From: an uncultured Collinsella sp. | GTDB taxonomy: Bacteria > Actinomycetota > Coriobacteriia > Coriobacteriales > Coriobacteriaceae | Direction of reading: 5' to 3' | DNA: 14,485 nt | NCBI GenBank assembly: GCA_902475445.1 | Contig: CABRZN010000043.1 | Coordinates: 1 to 14,485, forward strand | Part shown: positions 14,061 through 14,485 of the stretch, in pieces | Layout of the letters: each line of letters opens with the position of its first letter | Numbering within the stretch: position 1 is the first letter of the stretch | The notes under the pieces: model-generated | Told to the model about the DNA's origin: nothing | What the model saw: the letters and a program-made list of their open reading frames with translations, nothing else | Database searches by the model: none | Position numbers and translations under genes: made by a program

Positions 14061-14188
14061 GGAGGCCCCAGGGCTTACCTCCCAAATCGTCCTCGGACAT
14101 GTCAGGACCCCGCTGCGCGCTTCGCGCGGCGGGGTCCTTCCGTCCTGCGGAAAGATTTTTTTGGGGGGGGGTAAGCCCTGAGGCCTCC
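14061..14188. repeat. Nested inverted repeat enclosing the terminator region of the 6-phosphofructokinase gene
   Basis: Outer 23-nt arms (14061-14083 and 14166-14188) pair in 21 of 23 positions, the core being CAGGGCTTACC against GGTAAGCCCTG. Between them lie the 16-bp hairpin at 14104-14138, a T7 run and a G9 run; the right arm uses part of the G9 run. The whole could fold into one long branched hairpin, or the arms could be terminal inverted repeats of a small inserted element. Which is not decidable here. Confidence 0.7.
14104..14162 (+). terminator. Intrinsic terminator after the 6-phosphofructokinase gene
   Basis: A 16-bp stem (14104-14119 with 14123-14138, one G-T pair, three-base loop) is followed by a 5-bp hairpin TTCCG/CGGAA (14138-14152) and then TTTTTTT (14156-14162). 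The T-run is 17 bases beyond the main stem but three beyond the small one, an unusual double arrangement. Confidence 0.75.
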
Positions 14189-14454
14189 TACGGTAACTGG
14201 GGAGGCCGAGACTATTCGTCTTCTTGCTGCGGGTGCCTGGGGTAGGATGCGGCGTGCATTTTTGGGAGTATTCAGCAGCCGAGGGTGCCTGCATACTGGA
14301 TTTTGGGCGAAAGGCAGGCACCATGGGCCGCATCCTGTAAAAACGAGCAGCTCTAGGGGCGTTGGGGCTCAGAATCGGGGCTTTCAGCGCAGTTTTGCAC
14401 TCCCGTTCCCGCACCTGCGGACTCCGGGAGGTAGCGCGCAGAGATGTGGTGTAA
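14189..14454. other. Gene-free stretch with nested and alternative hairpins
   Basis: No coding sequence is supported. Outer 10-bp arms AGGATGCGGC (14244-14253) and GCCGCATCCT (14327-14336) enclose inner 9-bp arms GGTGCCTGC (14284-14292) and GCAGGCACC (14314-14322). GGGTGCCTG also occurs at 14231-14239, so the GCAGGCACC arm has two possible partners. It may be a leader RNA for a gene beyond the window or a dispersed repeat. The part after 14337 shows no further strong structure. Confidence 0.5.
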
Positions 14455-14476
14455 GAGGCGGGGAATGCCCCGCCTC
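14455..14476. other. GC-rich hairpin at the window edge, possible terminator
   Basis: Perfect 9-bp stem GAGGCGGGG/CCCCGCCTC with an AATG loop. The sequence after it runs CGCCCTTTC to the window end, so a T-run on the plus strand could be cut off. Function cannot be decided. Confidence 0.4.
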
Positions 14477-14485
14477 CGCCCTTTC

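Noticed and set aside
12865..14100. 411-codon minus-strand open frame opposite the 6-phosphofructokinase gene
   Set aside because: Antisense shadow of a gene with complete phosphofructokinase motifs; composition is typical of reverse-frame translation of high-GC DNA.
14337..14485. Possible tRNA or other known RNA near the window end
   Set aside because: No cloverleaf, T-loop or CCA-type end could be assembled; only one simple hairpin at 14455-14476 is supported.

Overview
The window is a high-GC chromosomal segment with strongly G/C-biased third codon positions. It has short 5' leaders, GGAG-type ribosome binding sites and many strong hairpins. The gene set includes a glutamate-type ABC importer, a choloylglycine-hydrolase-family protein, a clostridial/coriobacterial-type 6-phosphofructokinase, and a SEC-C methionine aminopeptidase. 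Together these point to a gut Actinobacterium of the class Coriobacteriia, most likely Collinsella or a close relative. That assignment is inference from content and style, not from a database match.

Layout. 1-2440 (+): the end of a polar amino acid ABC permease, its ATPase, and a class I amidotransferase-like (peptidase C26) hydrolase, closed by a strong bidirectional terminator. 2479-4740 (-): a phosphorelay/c-di-GMP pair, namely a free Hpt protein and a sensor-like degenerate-GGDEF/REC/HD-GYP protein with a good sigma70-type promoter. 4952-5749 (-): an alpha/beta hydrolase. 5975-6751 (+): a radical SAM protein of the COG0731 type. 6793-6859: a 67-nt near-perfect palindrome. 6912-7858 (+): SEC-C/methionine aminopeptidase with an intrinsic terminator. 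7933-8868 (+): a D-2-hydroxyacid dehydrogenase. 8869-9101: a gene-free, highly structured stretch. 9102-9969 (-): a RelB-like/PIN toxin-antitoxin pair with its own promoter and operator-like repeats. 10185-11570 (-): M18 aminopeptidase. 11732-12817 (+): a membrane-anchored choloylglycine-hydrolase-family protein. 12958-14037 (+): 6-phosphofructokinase. 14038-14485: gene-free, with nested inverted repeats.

How the parts fit. Most genes are housekeeping or nutritional: amino acid uptake, gamma-glutamyl/amide hydrolysis, peptide trimming and glycolysis. The two-gene phosphorelay/HD-GYP unit is the main signalling module and looks designed to read phosphorylation and degrade c-di-GMP. The stretch 7860-10190 looks like an accessory patch. 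It holds two 35-nt copies of one hairpin repeat, a structured intergenic element and a toxin-antitoxin pair that is visibly more A/T-rich than its surroundings.

The least explained signals are the 67-nt palindrome, the structured 8870-9100 segment, the dispersed 35-nt repeat, and the nested inverted repeats after the 6-phosphofructokinase gene, including an adjoining T7G9 run. No complete novel system is demonstrated.
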